From Balanoglossus misakiensis (Eukaryota > Hemichordata): a stretch of 64,000 nt of DNA. Under the pieces are notes generated by a model. That model had not been told where the DNA came from, ran no database searches, and worked only from the letters and a program-made list of their open reading frames with translations. Below, piece after piece: positions 39,082 through 50,947 of the stretch (positions within the stretch are counted from its first letter, which is position 1; every line of letters begins with the position of its first letter). Position numbers and translations under genes: made by a program. The stretch spans positions 5,704,001 through 5,768,000 of the forward strand of contig CM082593.2 of assembly GCA_040954595.2 (NCBI GenBank). The letters run 5' to 3'.

Positions 39082-40530
39082 TTATAACCGCACCCAGTAC
39101 ATTCCACCGCGGACTCGGTTGTAGTCGGGCAGCTGCTCTATTGGACCGATGCCCGCCACTGCCGGGCATTTGTCGTAGATGTATTTGGTGCAGACGTCTC
39201 GGATGGTCTGCGCGCTGATGGCGTTGATGCGGACCTCGAGCTCCGGGAGCGGGATGCGGCGGCCGTAGCACAGCATCTGCCGGCCGATGTCCTCGCAGAT
39301 CGGGGTGGAGCCGTCCAGCTGCAGCAGCATGTTAGTCTTCAGCAGGTTCTTGGCGCGGTCCACCTCGCTCTCCGTCACGCTGGTGCACAGCCGCATCCAC
39401 TCCCCCTGCAGGTGGAACATCATGTCCTCGATGCTCTCCCGCTCGCTGACGAAGTACATCCCCCACAGCCCCGTGTCGTTGTAGCACGTGTTGAACGACT
39501 GGAAGGAGTGGCACAGGTTGCCCTCGGCGACGACCGACGCCAGTTTGCTGGCCACGTTGGTGCCCCCGCCGTGGGAGCGGTCCCAGGTGCCGATCATGGT
39601 GTTCGCCACCATCAAGGGGATGGTGTCCGGGTGGGACCAACCGACGCTCTCCACCGCGATGGCAATGTGAGCCAGCGGCATGGCATCATCTCGGACTCGC
39701 ATCTCACTCCCTGTAAATCTGCATGGTGACAACAGTGGAATTTCGTTCTCATACTTGATGCCGAGGTTTCCCAGATTCTGACTGGCCAGTTCCACCAGGT
39801 GCTCGTGGCTGACACCGCCGGCTGCCGCCAGGACTATTCTCGGGCCCTTGTAGTGTGTCGAGATGTAATCCAGGAGATCCTCCTTGTTGATAGTCTTGAT
39901 GTTTTCTGTGGGACCCAAGATGGTTCTCCCAAGAGCGGTGCCTTGGTACGCCGTGGCGTGGAGGTGATCAAATATGACTTCTTGGAGGTTGGTTTCAACC
40001 TCTTCCATTTCCCTGAGGATGACACCCCTTTCCCTGTTGATCTCCGCTTCGCCCAGCGTGCTATTCTGAACGATATCGGCCAGGATTTCAATGGCTTTAG
40101 GAAGATCGCTAGAGAAGGCTTTGGCGTAATACACGGTCTGTTCGCGTGACGTGTACGCGTTCAGGTGGGCGCCCATGTTTTCAATTTCAAGTTCTAGTTC
40201 CATCTGAGAACGGTTCTTTGTGCCTTTGAATATCATATGTTCGAGGAAATGCGCTACACCGTTTGTTTTCTCCGTTTCATACCTGCTACCGGCGTCGATC
40301 CATAATCCCACTGTACACGTAGGGATACCCGAATCTTCTGATGCAACCCGCAGACCGTTGCCAAGTGTAGTCACTTTCGTCTCGGGGACATTCAGAAGCG
40401 TTTGAGGATACGTAGCTGTCTGCCTCCTCTGTGACCTCTGGGCACAAACCAAACTCGCTGCTGGCAATCGTGACTGTCGCAGACTATTTTTGCCGAGCAA
40501 AGCAGCCGCTCTTACCAACTTCGACGCCAT
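39082..40530 (-). CDS. PMPCB: Mitochondrial processing peptidase beta subunit, intronless
   Basis: One uninterrupted frame encodes 482 aa. It is the catalytic beta subunit of the matrix peptidase that removes mitochondrial targeting presequences, acting as a dimer with the alpha subunit. Residues 1-40 are Arg/Ala/Ser-rich with almost no acidic residues, as expected of a presequence. [23 protein letters not shown] begins the mature domain. The inverted zinc motif HFLEH has ligands His94 and His98 and catalytic Glu97; the third ligand is Glu174 in RGVILREM, 76 residues on. [21 protein letters not shown] and the C-terminal [25 protein letters not shown] match the family closely. I chose the ATG at 40530 (A-3, G+4) because the protein then starts like a presequence. 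The frame stays open to 40626 and would add 32 atypical residues. All catalytic residues are present, so it looks functional, although the neighbouring genes are intron-rich. Confidence 0.95.
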   Translation of the reverse strand: MASKLVRAAALLGKNSLRQSRLPAASLVCAQRSQRRQTATYPQTLLNVPETKVTTLGNGLRVASEDSGIPTCTVGLWIDAGSRYETEKTNGVAHFLEHMIFKGTKNRSQMELELEIENMGAHLNAYTSREQTVYYAKAFSSDLPKAIEILADIVQNSTLGEAEINRERGVILREMEEVETNLQEVIFDHLHATAYQGTALGRTILGPTENIKTINKEDLLDYISTHYKGPRIVLAAAGGVSHEHLVELASQNLGNLGIKYENEIPLLSPCRFTGSEMRVRDDAMPLAHIAIAVESVGWSHPDTIPLMVANTMIGTWDRSHGGGTNVASKLASVVAEGNLCHSFQSFNTCYNDTGLWGMYFVSERESIEDMMFHLQGEWMRLCTSVTESEVDRAKNLLKTNMLLQLDGSTPICEDIGRQMLCYGRRIPLPELEVRINAISAQTIRDVCTKYIYDKCPAVAGIGPIEQLPDYNRVRGGMYWVRL

Positions 40531-43500
40531 ATTGGAACACGAGCTGACCTTTGGTATTACCCATGGTTCAGTGCGACCAGGACTTCCGCTGACCCCGGCT
40601 GACCCCATCCTATCAAAGTTCATCATTCTCCTCAGTGACCAAATTGATTGATTGAATTCACCTATTACTTCAAAGATAAAGAGCTAGGTCAAAGCACACA
40701 TTTAATGATATAAAGAAAACACTATGTCACCATGCTTGATTTTTTATAGAGCTATTCAGATAGTTTCACCTTAGGAAACTTGAAAAAAAGTGTTGACTCA
40801 GCTTTTCCATTACATTATTAATGGACTTACCACATGGTCACATGTTTGACAATTTCCTCCTGGAATGGGTGCAGTAACATTGTATAAGGAAAGGGGTTGG
40901 ATGAAGTCAATAAAGTTTGTTGACCCTATCAGAACAAAGGCCACTTGATAGAATGTGGTAGTTGTGGACAAATATGTCAACGCAATTACGTACGCCAAAA
41001 TATTCTCTTGTCGCTTTAATAAATTCATATAATAAATAAGAACGCACACATACTTTACTTTTTTATATTAGAGTTTATTTCATAAACTAAACAATATACA
41101 TGTACAATACAGCTAATGCTTACAGCTAAAGTAACTAAAATATTTCAACAAGAGTTTGATTGCACAAGATTGAAGAAAAGTTGTTTGGAAATTAAAAGAA
41201 CTTGAGTTCATACAACTATGTATGTTTTGGTGTATATGACTGTAAGAAGTTAATATGACTTAAGTACTGGAAGGAAGTTTTCTTTGTAAATACACCACTG
41301 TTAATCAAAGGAAAGAAAACGTTTGCATTTCAAAAGTTTTTCTGTGTGTACGACACTTTAGTGAGAGTGCAACATTGTTATACATGGTCATACTTGAATA
41401 GATACATATACATGAATTCGTCAGAAGTTAACGTCATCATTATCTCTGAAGGACCCTTCATCCTTGTTCTACATCCTGGCATTTTGACTAGTTTATGTCC
41501 CCCGCCCACGTCATTCTTTATAGCTAGTGTGTTACTTTGGCTTGCCTTGTGAAAAAAATAAAAATTACATTTTTTTTCTCAGCCACTGAAGCGCATTGCT
41601 GTTCAAAGACCAGGCACTGATGAAAGTACCAGTGGTCATGAATATGGCCAATTTCCCACAATGCAGTTGAGCCAGAGAAACCACATACAAATCACTCCAA
41701 CTAAAGCGGTGATTGTTGCTATGGTTACTGGTCAGTGTACACTCGCTAGAATCAGATGCCAAGTTTACAGGGCAAATTACTTGACTATAACATAAAATAG
41801 TGTCAACAATTACAAAATCCAATGTCATAAAAACTTGATGGGTTTTACTGAAATTTACAACTTCTATTAAAGCCTCTTTCTTACATTCATGCCACCGATC
41901 TAACCCAGCTTGTCCCTGATCTGAGTGGTAGAAGCAATACTTTTTAAAATTTGAATAAGCACATCAGCCAATTGGATCATTTGTACTCTTTTAAAGAGAG
42001 GAATCAACTCATGCTGTCTACTTTTTAGTCAATAATAACTGGCAATAAAGTCACAATGCATAGAATGAGTTATACTTCTATTTTGAACAGTCATATAAAC
42101 TGAAATACTAACGACTACACCTCAACTATTTTGTGTTTGAATTTTTGGATGGGAAGAACACAAAACAACCAAATAGTGGTCAGCCAGAAACAAATAAATG
42201 CGTACGGTGAGTTTGAACTGAGCAGGGGGAAAATTAACTGTTACAAGACAAGTGTCACCTACCAAACAAACAAAGACAGATGACAACAAAGAGCTCGTGA
42301 TTTCATTTTGTATCAATGCTTTCAGTCAAACATCCGTTCAAGTTTCACTGACTAACTATAGCTATCTACAAAAACGTCACAATGGTTATGTACCTCCCCG
42401 TGGCAACCAAAACAAAGATTGTCATACCAGCATACCATAGACATACCACTTTGTTGGCATGACAACTGTGTATTTCAGGTGCAGCACCTACAGTGGTGTC
42501 TCACAAAGTACATTTTGGTGAGAGAGAAAAAAATCACCATATTGCTCATTCTCATAAAAAATATTTACATTTCATCTCTGTACATAGCAGTCGAACTGAA
42601 ATTTCAGTTGAATGCCTTTTTTTCACACTCATTCTGTTGCTGTCAGTCAGCATGAGAATGCCAGGTTACCGTGACAACAGAACTGGACATTCTGTTCAAA
42701 ATTTAACTGTGAAGACACCATTGTGAGCACTATAGGAGAATAACGAATGCACTGATATTAATCACAGAAACCTGAGCTGAAACAAACCTCCCAGTATATT
42801 AAGACAGCTTCACCCCACACTTCAAGAAGAAAACTCAAAACTGTTAAACTGGCACAAAAGTCTTATACCAGAAAAATACTGATACATATGGACGTGTTTT
42901 AGACTGAATAATCCTACTTGCTATAAAAATGTTACAAATTTCTATAAAACAGAAAAGAAATGTATCCATGTTACAGCATGTTTAGGTAATTATGACACTG
43001 ATTGAAGAACGTGTGTATATGTTGCAAATACTCAATTATGAACTCCACTTTTGTGGAAAAATTAACACAAAGCATTAGCTGTATATAGCATAGTGTAGCT
43101 GACTTTTTGATTAATATCTGGTATGACCTACAGCAAAGGTATTTATAACAATGTACATTTTTATAACTTACATGTTGTCACTTTTTAACACAAAACATAC
43201 AAAAATTCACCAAGAAACGTATCTAAAAACCCATCATTTGTGGATGGAAAAGAATGATATGGTTTATGATTTGTTTCAATTTCTTATTCATGAATGGTAA
43301 TTCATATTTTCACCTGCTTCCATCTGTACTGTGACAAGTTTAAATTTCCATATTTGGTGAGCTGACGTACATATTTGGGAAAAAACTGTCTAATGCGATA
43401 ACAGTTTCTATTCCATGAGCTGACCACCATATCAGGAAAAAACCGATCCACTGCTTAGCAGGAACAGTCACGTAAAGAGCCAATCACACAACAGAGTGAT

Positions 43501-43624
43501 TTGAACACCATTCCATTAGCCAATCAGACTTGCGCGTGGCTTTTCAACTCTGAACGGAAGAGTCTGGAGTTTGACTGCAATGTTTTTGTCAAGCAAACAG
43601 CTCTAACATCGAGGATAGTGCCTC
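40531..43624. other. Region between PMPCB start and IRF stop
   Basis: No coding sequence is recognised. Much of it may be the 3' UTR of the minus-strand IRF gene. A minus-strand AATAAA (tttatt at 41074-41079) is a possible poly(A) signal, which would make a 2.5-kb UTR. Near 43358-43447 two diverged copies of a gagctgac...ggaaaaaac phrase lie about 60 bp apart. The phrase agccaatca occurs twice near 43478 and 43519. Confidence 0.4.
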
Positions 43625-46600
43625 TCAACATACCGATGGATTTTCCATCTTTTCAAAAATACTAGATGGATTTCCAAGTTCAGGTTGCAATTCCTCGCCG
43701 AATTCACTGTATTGATCCAGGTCCCCTGCAATGAATGAAACAAAATGTATATTTTAACTGTGCTGTCATGTTAATTTCAAGATGAATATCCAGAGAAAGA
43801 AAAATCCTCATATCAGATTGTTTCTGATTTCTTAATAAATAAATTGGAATTTTGTCCCATATGCTTTCTGTAAAATTCTTGCAAGAATTGTTCACATGTA
43901 AAGTGGTGAATGGATCACGAACCACATGACAGATTTCACAAATGTGTAAAAATGTTATACAATAAGACTGTTGATGCAGATAGCCAAGTCAATGAAAGCA
44001 GCATGCACATGTAACAAAAAAATCATCAGCGATGATAAAGTTCTGCAAGCAATTTTCATGCATTCTAAGTAAATACTAAAAGAAATGTGAAAAAAAGTAA
44101 AATGAACAAGGGACCAAAAATCATGGGCATAAGCTAAAGCTACATCTTAATGCTAATTGAAAGCCAAAACAGGGTAGCAATTTCCCACAGGATACTTATA
44201 TGTCTAACACAGAACGATTCAATTGTACCTGGTTCTTTGATAAAAGTTGGTTTTGGAATTTCTGCTAAGGGAGGTAACTCTTCGTTCTTTCTCTGATCTT
44301 GTTGGCTACCTAACTGGGCAATCCACATTTCAGTCTTTTGTAAGGCTGAGGAGCAGTTCTTTTGATGGGACTGTAGCAAAGCTGAAAAATGAGTGAGAGA
44401 AAAGAATCACTTCAGTCATTGATGCTGTCAGCCCGGCCTATCATGACTCAGAACTGCCGCAGCTTTTGATTGGCTTCTGCGGGGCATTTAGTTTGGAGAC
44501 AGCCAATCGGAATTCAGTTCAGATGGCTGCATGGATAAGATGGAACCAGGATAATATTAAGCCACAATGTTCTTTTTTTCTTTTAGGATTTAGCAGTCCG
44601 TGCCAAAAATACACTTAATTTGTCATGACAGATTTATGACATGATGCCTATGTATTATATCAATAAAAGACCAATTTTTTTAAAATTAATATTAAATGTT
44701 ATGATTTGCCATGATCTAGTCTGATTATGTGTGTATACTTACATGTACTTAGTGGCAGATAGTTAGTTCCTGTTTTGAGTTCAAACAAAATGTCATCACC
44801 ATTTATACCATTTATCGGGGAGCTTCGTGTTGGACTGTCTTTGATCATCTCATCCACCATCTTTAGGAGAGAATGAACAACAAACATATGTCAGATTTGT
44901 GATTTAAAAATTGTAGTAGATATACTTAATTTTTCTCTAATAGGCTGTTGTATTAAAGTGCCAATGCTCGATCCTGCATACATCTGAACAGTGGTGATAT
45001 TTGCTACATTCCCTTTGATACATTTTGGTTAGATCTTTGTTACATTGTTGCAAACTAGTCTTTGATTACATTTTTCATTATGACACATTGTTGCAAACTC
45101 TAGTTTTTTCTTTGTATTTTGATCAGGTTTATTGTTACATTGTTGAAAACTGCTACTGTTTGAACTATTTGGGTTGAATTATGTTACATTGTTGCAAACT
45201 GACATGCACGCCTTTTGTTTCAGATCACAGATATTTACCTCAACAACTTCATCATCTGTTGGTATACTGCCTGAACTGTTACTTCCCGCTGTGAAGATAA
45301 AATATTCAACATAAAAATGTAGGAATTGCCTCTGTTGACATTTCTGTAATTGTGATTTTATTATTCTGTTGTAACTTTGTGATGTTGATGGAATGTTTCA
45401 TCTGGATTTATTTTGAGGGTTTAATATTTATCTGGATTTATTTATTTTAATTTATTTTGAGATATGTGGTTATAGGCAGATTCTCACCATCGTCATCTGT
45501 ATGCATATTGTACTCAAAGTTGTCTGTCTGTCCTTCCGTTTTGATATGGCCATGGGGCGCTGACATCAGCTGAGATGTGATTGGAGAAGGAATTGGTGAA
45601 ATCATCTGGGCTGTACTAGTGGTGATTAGTGGTACGGGCAGTGGTGCGAACCCACTGACTGTTGCAGAGGGAGCGGTGAAGCCTGCCGACTGTGGGGGTG
45701 TAGGGTACGGATTGTAGGGGCTGTATGTGTCTGGCTGCGTCATGGCTGTCGTTGTGGGTTGTGGCCACTGTTTCTCATCTGGATCTGCAAAGAAGGAAAA
45801 GAACAACAATCTGTCAGTGACACAGAGAACACCACTCTTAAATGCATGTTGTTAATTAAAAGTTATTTTTCGGACAACTAACTGAAATTCATCCACTTGT
45901 CAGACCACATCAGATGATATATTTTCTTATAACTGGCATTTTCTTTCTAACTTTATTCTATACACAACACATGTAGTGTAATCTGACTGAAGACAATTTG
46001 GACTATTTCAGTTACCACAGATCTTCAAGTATACAGTAAAAAGTAAAGCTGGACAAAGTCACTATTCAGTCATGCACATTACTTTGCTCAGCTGTGTCCC
46101 TTTAAACCTAACAGCTTTTAAATTGTAAAGGCGAAGTTGTTTATCATTATTTTTAAAACCAAGTGGGCCAAGGCCTAAGTGTTAAAGATCCCTATTTAAT
46201 TTCATGCATTCTGTATTTGCAATCATGCTTGTCGACGGAATGCGCCATGTTTATCTAATTGACATCACATGACGCTGCACCACCCACACACGAACAATGG
46301 TTTACTCCAGTTTCCCACCCTCCCATCGAGGGCACTTCCAAATTTGGTCAAGTGTGGGGGTGGGTGGATTTCTGAGGCATTGGGTCAAGCGCTGAAACTC
46401 AGGAATTTGACAAACAGTTGGCTGTTCACGACAAACTGAAGCATACTTGGCCGTACCAGTAATAAAATTCAATCCGGACAGTCGAATTTTATCTGGTAGG
46501 CAACAATGCACTTTTTTCAAAAATTAACTAAATTTTCAACACTTTTTGGAAACATCTGATCGTTTGAAACTAACGGTTGGCAAACGATTCAATAGATTTG

Positions 46601-49600
46601 CTATCTTGGCACTATCTTTGTACTGCATTTGTTTTTCTTGACTTCTGACCGAACGATAAACCCGTGATAAATCACCTGTGACGAAATATTTAGGGGAGAT
46701 GCATTTCCGGAAACTTCTATATAAGGACAACACCACAGTTAACGAACTTCCCTGACAGCACCTTCCCATCATCCTTTCGAAATTTATTGCCCCGACACAC
46801 CCAATACATAAAACCAGCACAGTCGGACGACTTGGCATAAAGATACTGAATTTTAATTTTTGTTGTTGATATATTAAATGCAAATCCACTACCTAAATGA
46901 TGAAATGAGGAAATAGAAAGAGAAATTTCCATGACGACCAAACCCATGCGATCCTGAAGTCTGTTTTTCAAAATCGTTTCCCACATTCACTTATAAATAT
47001 GTTGTCTGGGATTTTAAAAAATATCGTACAAATCACGGGGCTCTATTCTCACAATTTCTGTCACTGCAGTCAATCTCTTGGCATCGTTCATCCATATTCT
47101 GTTGAGAAAGCCAGGCTCACGCGTTTTTTCATTAAATTAAAGTCATAGTGCACCTCAGACATTCTGCTGATAGATCGGAGTAAACATTTCTGCGCCTTAC
47201 CGATTTCTAACTCCACTTGACTTCCAACTTCGTCGTCAAACTCCTCCTCTTCGACTTCTGTCTTCACCCGCGGCGTTTCATCCTCAAACCGTCCTGTTTC
47301 GCGTGACATCGATCTCGTCCTTGGTCGAAGAACCTGTCCGGATTACACAGAGAATGAAACCGTTGTAGTACATTGTAGTACACCATGCGAAATTGAACTT
47401 AAGAAGTCACGAATTAACGATGCATGTCCGACTCAGTGTATATAAAAACATTAAAACCTTCGAATTATCTACTAAAAAGCCCGTTTTACCACAGAGAATC
47501 TTTAAAGACGACTTTTCTCAGTCACGAGCTTGTCGGACCAATTCTCATTCCACCGTTCACATTCTCGTTTCCCGCTGTTCTGATATGTTTTAACCTCCGA
47601 CTATCGCATTTTGTTTAGGCGAAGGCTTCAGTAAAAAGCTGAGAATTCCAAATTAATAATGCGCACAGATGGAAAGTTCACATTTTTTCAGTAATTAAGC
47701 AACACAGAATGATGAAGATTTATGTCAAATTATCATTTTGAACATTCATTTCGTACTCTGTTGCGTCAAGGTATATCTGCGCAAAAGAATACTCAATTAA
47801 TAGCGATGGTTATATCGTATAAATTGGAAAATACCAGCCTACATTTTCGAGAACCGTGTAAAGGAACTGGGTATGAAGTTTCACAGTGGGCCACATTTTG
47901 GACATGAATCGACAGTTCTAGCGGCTATGGGCGCTTTAACTTGTAATTTCATGGCAGTTTGAGGTTTATATCTGGCGATTTTCGGAACCCGGGGGTAAAA
48001 TGCCACCTGTTGCGACCTCAAAACAGGCTGCAGTATCAAACTCACAGCGTTGAAGAAAATACTGGTCTGGAGACGACGGAATAGTCAAATGCCAATACTA
48101 CACAATCTCGTACGAAATGCAAAATAAAATAGAAGTACATTTTACTTACATTATCTGTTGTTGAAGTTTTGTGTTTATTATTCCTCAGGTAACTACTTGC
48201 TCTCTCGTTGGTCCTTGTTGAAGATTTTGTAGATTTCATTTGAGAAGCGACTGTACAGAAAAGAAACATAATTTGTTTGTTTGTTAGAATATGGTCGCAT
48301 AAATACTTAGCTTACACAGCTTCCCGATTGGTTCGGGAGAGTTAGTGAAGATTGTCAGTTGCGACAACAGAAAACAGCCATTTGGAGACAATTTCGCTCT
48401 CTCATTCAAAATTTCGCAAGACGACCCCTATTTTTTTTTATTCTCAATTTGTAGAGAGATGAATCCAAAGTTGCCTTATGCAAAATATGAAAAAAAAAGT
48501 TTAAGACTTCAGATTTTCGAGGCGTATTTTAAGTTCACGATTCAATTGAAGAAACTAGAAGTCACAGCCCGTCGTAACTTTACAGTTAAATCAGACACAT
48601 AGAAAAATCTCTCTTTCGAAGGTATAAAGATGGCATTGTCTTTATTGATAGAGCAAGCTATCATGCGTGTGGACGTGTATGTTTTACCAGATGTGTTTAG
48701 GGTACGTGCGGTGTAATTCTCCACGGCGAGAACGCGATATGAAAGGCGATCAATGGACGGCGGTTCTCGTGACACAAAGTCCGGGGGATACCAACCCACG
48801 CTTTATAACATGTGACACTGCTGCCTCTATCCTTTCTCTTCTTTTTAAAATCTCGCTATTCAGGAATGTTTGCCACCGCCACCGCAAAATGACGTCATTC
48901 CCTGTGGTGGTCTCTCAACATCTCATCCCTGGAATCTAGCTAAACGAATTCTAGAAAACCCCGCGGTCGAAAATCGGCGAGAGCAACTTTGCACCGACTC
49001 GATCCCGGGTCAACCACTCTAAATATGCAGTACTGTGATTATCTGGTACTGAAATTAGTTCTTCTCGGCTATAATGTGGCGACTGCCCTAGCTGTAGAGC
49101 TGCATCTAAGGCAAACTGGCTCGAGAAATTGACCGAAACGTCGTTTTTGAGCAGACTTATATCACTATTACTACGTACACCGATAAGATGAAAATTTCAT
49201 GTTTGTGCCTGTACGCGTACGACCACACCCCCACCACCACATGTGGCGAAGTTGGTGTGGCCGATACAATCATCGAACGTCGGACCACCGAACCGCATGA
49301 TTCCAGTTCGTGCGACCAATACTCACGTTTTCGTTTCCTTTCGGCTTGTTTCCTTGGTAACATTTTGTAAACCTTATAAGCATTGCTTCCCTTTCTTTGG
49401 CTCATTTTCGTCATTTCTTGTATGTCTGGAAGCGAGTTGAGGGCGCATCGGAAGTTGGCTTTCCACGTCTTGGGGTTTGCCTTTTCGCCGTTGTCTCGGC
49501 AGTACTTTCCTGTATGAGAGGGAGAGTCATGTCATATACTGGTCGTTCAGCCTTATTTCATGGACAAAGTTTTGCCCGTGATAAAAACTACGAAGACAAC

Positions 49601-50029
49601 GCTGTATTGAAACCATAGCAACACTATATGCACTGGGAAGAAGGCAACAGTCTTGTTTGAAACTACAGCCTAACAGGTGTTATAGTCAACGGTCTTTGAA
49701 ACTGGGGGTGTTATTAAAACATGTACTAGTAAGTCCGGTTTTCTCTTGAATCGACCAGACCGAAATAGCACTGAACTTCAGCACTGAACTTCAGACATGA
49801 TTATCTCACCTGTGTGTATAGCCCATTCCTTGAACAGACCGGCGTCTTTTTCCTTGTCCCAGCCGTGTCGGGCTGCGTGCTTCCAAGGAATGCGAAACGT
49901 CGCCTTGTTCTTGTCCAGCCATTCGAATCCCGGGATGCTCCGGGAATCCAGTTGTTTCTCCAGCCACGCCCGCATACGGAGCCGCTCCGTGGCCTTCGGC
50001 GAACTTTGCGTCGACATCAAAATCGGCAT
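43625..50029 (-). CDS. Interferon regulatory factor, IRF1/2-like (nine coding exons)
   Basis: In transcript order the exons are 50040-49810, 49509-49327, 48250-48150, 47333-47201, 45784-45488, 45288-45239, 44860-44743, 44381-44229 and 43725-43625. All junctions are in phase and give 451 aa. Residues 16-134 form an IRF DNA-binding domain. The tryptophan pentad is W22, W37, W49, W57 and W69. [11 protein letters not shown] (47-57), AIHTGKY (70-76), [16 protein letters not shown] (87-102) and [12 protein letters not shown] follow; RCALNS is the recognition-helix motif that contacts GAAA. A basic tail QAERKRK ends the domain. The rest is Pro/Ser/Thr-rich with two sumoylation-type sites (VKTE at 191-194, IKTE at 293-296). 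I see no IRF-association domain, which fits the IRF1/2 type. The start at 50029 gives MPI..., as in vertebrate IRF1. The exon has an acceptor at its 5' side, so a non-coding (or short coding) exon must lie upstream. The exact orthologue is uncertain. Confidence 0.92.
44456..44485. repeat. Small inverted repeat in an IRF intron
   Basis: The arms ccgcag and ctgcgg surround a loop containing gattggct. An agccaatc copy follows about 20 bases later, so several short inverted pairs can form. No function can be assigned. Confidence 0.4.
45037..45200. repeat. Four spaced copies of ttacattgttgcaaact in an IRF intron
   Basis: Copies start near 45039, 45083, 45133 and 45183, so spacing is 44-50 bp. The second and third each carry small changes (gacacattg, gttgaaaact). 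The intervening sequences are T-rich but not alike. The repeat lies between the exons at 44743-44860 and 45239-45288. Confidence 0.75.
49769..49795. repeat. Tandem duplication of a 13-base phrase
   Basis: The phrase gcactgaacttca occurs twice in succession, just past the 5' splice site of the first IRF coding exon on the minus strand. Confidence 0.7.
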
Positions 50030-50931
50030 AGGGGAAACCACTACAAGAAATAGAGAACAAGTTGAACTCGCATATGTAAAATGGGGACAATTTCTTAAAG
50101 TTTTTTGATAACAGATTTACTCCATCTTTATATTTTAAAATAAGAACGGATGGTTGTAAACTAGTGAAATATTATAACATTTATATACTGAACCAAATAA
50201 ATCTAATACAAGAAGGAATGAGAGGACGGGAACTGTATTGCCTTTTAAAACGTGTACACATAGCTGTAACTGACTTGGTGATGATTATTTCGCCCCAAGC
50301 CAAAATTTTCCTTGTAATAAACAAATTGAATCTTTTTTTTCAAAAGTGGACAGTTTCTGTACATTCCGGTGAACTGGCTTTTGGGACTAACAGAGCAACT
50401 CAAAGGATGTGGAGGACCCGTCTGGTGCAGGGTTTGAACTTGTAAAAAAGTGTTTGAAGTAGCGGGGATTGTGTGAGTGGCATGTCCATCCACGTTACGT
50501 TGGAGTGAAGTGATTGCCCAATAACGGTAGCCAACCAATGTTTGTAGACCAACAAACCGCGCAGTGATTGCTAGCAACGGCAGCCATGTTTCAAATAAGG
50601 CGAGCATTTTTGATAGGCCAGACGTTAGAATTACGCCATAGACCCCATGTTTGTACTAAGAACACGACAGGCTTTCATGAATGAATGCCCAGTTCTTTCA
50701 ACTTTTCTCGTCTCTGCATAGCTGTGCCTCATTGTATTGTAAGACTCTTTCGAAATCACGTAACGATCTTAAAAGGAAATCTCGGGGTCTCCGCACAGTC
50801 AACACGGATTGCATGGGCGTTTTCTAGTCACATGTTCAGCTAAACACCACTGCGCATATACATTAGTAAAGTCGGGACTATTGCTACGACTGAAAAATAA
50901 ATTACACTCAAATGAAGTTGATATGGAGGGT

Positions 50932-50947
50932 GGGGGGGGGGGGGGGG
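50932..50947. repeat. Poly-G tract (16 G)
   Basis: An uninterrupted run of 16 G, next to further G-rich sequence (ggagggt). It could form quadruplex-like structures and its length is probably unreliable. Confidence 0.9.

Noticed and set aside
38876-39271. 131-aa minus-strand open frame over the PMPCB 3' end
   Set aside because: It is a frame-shifted shadow of the PMPCB coding sequence continuing into the 3' UTR.
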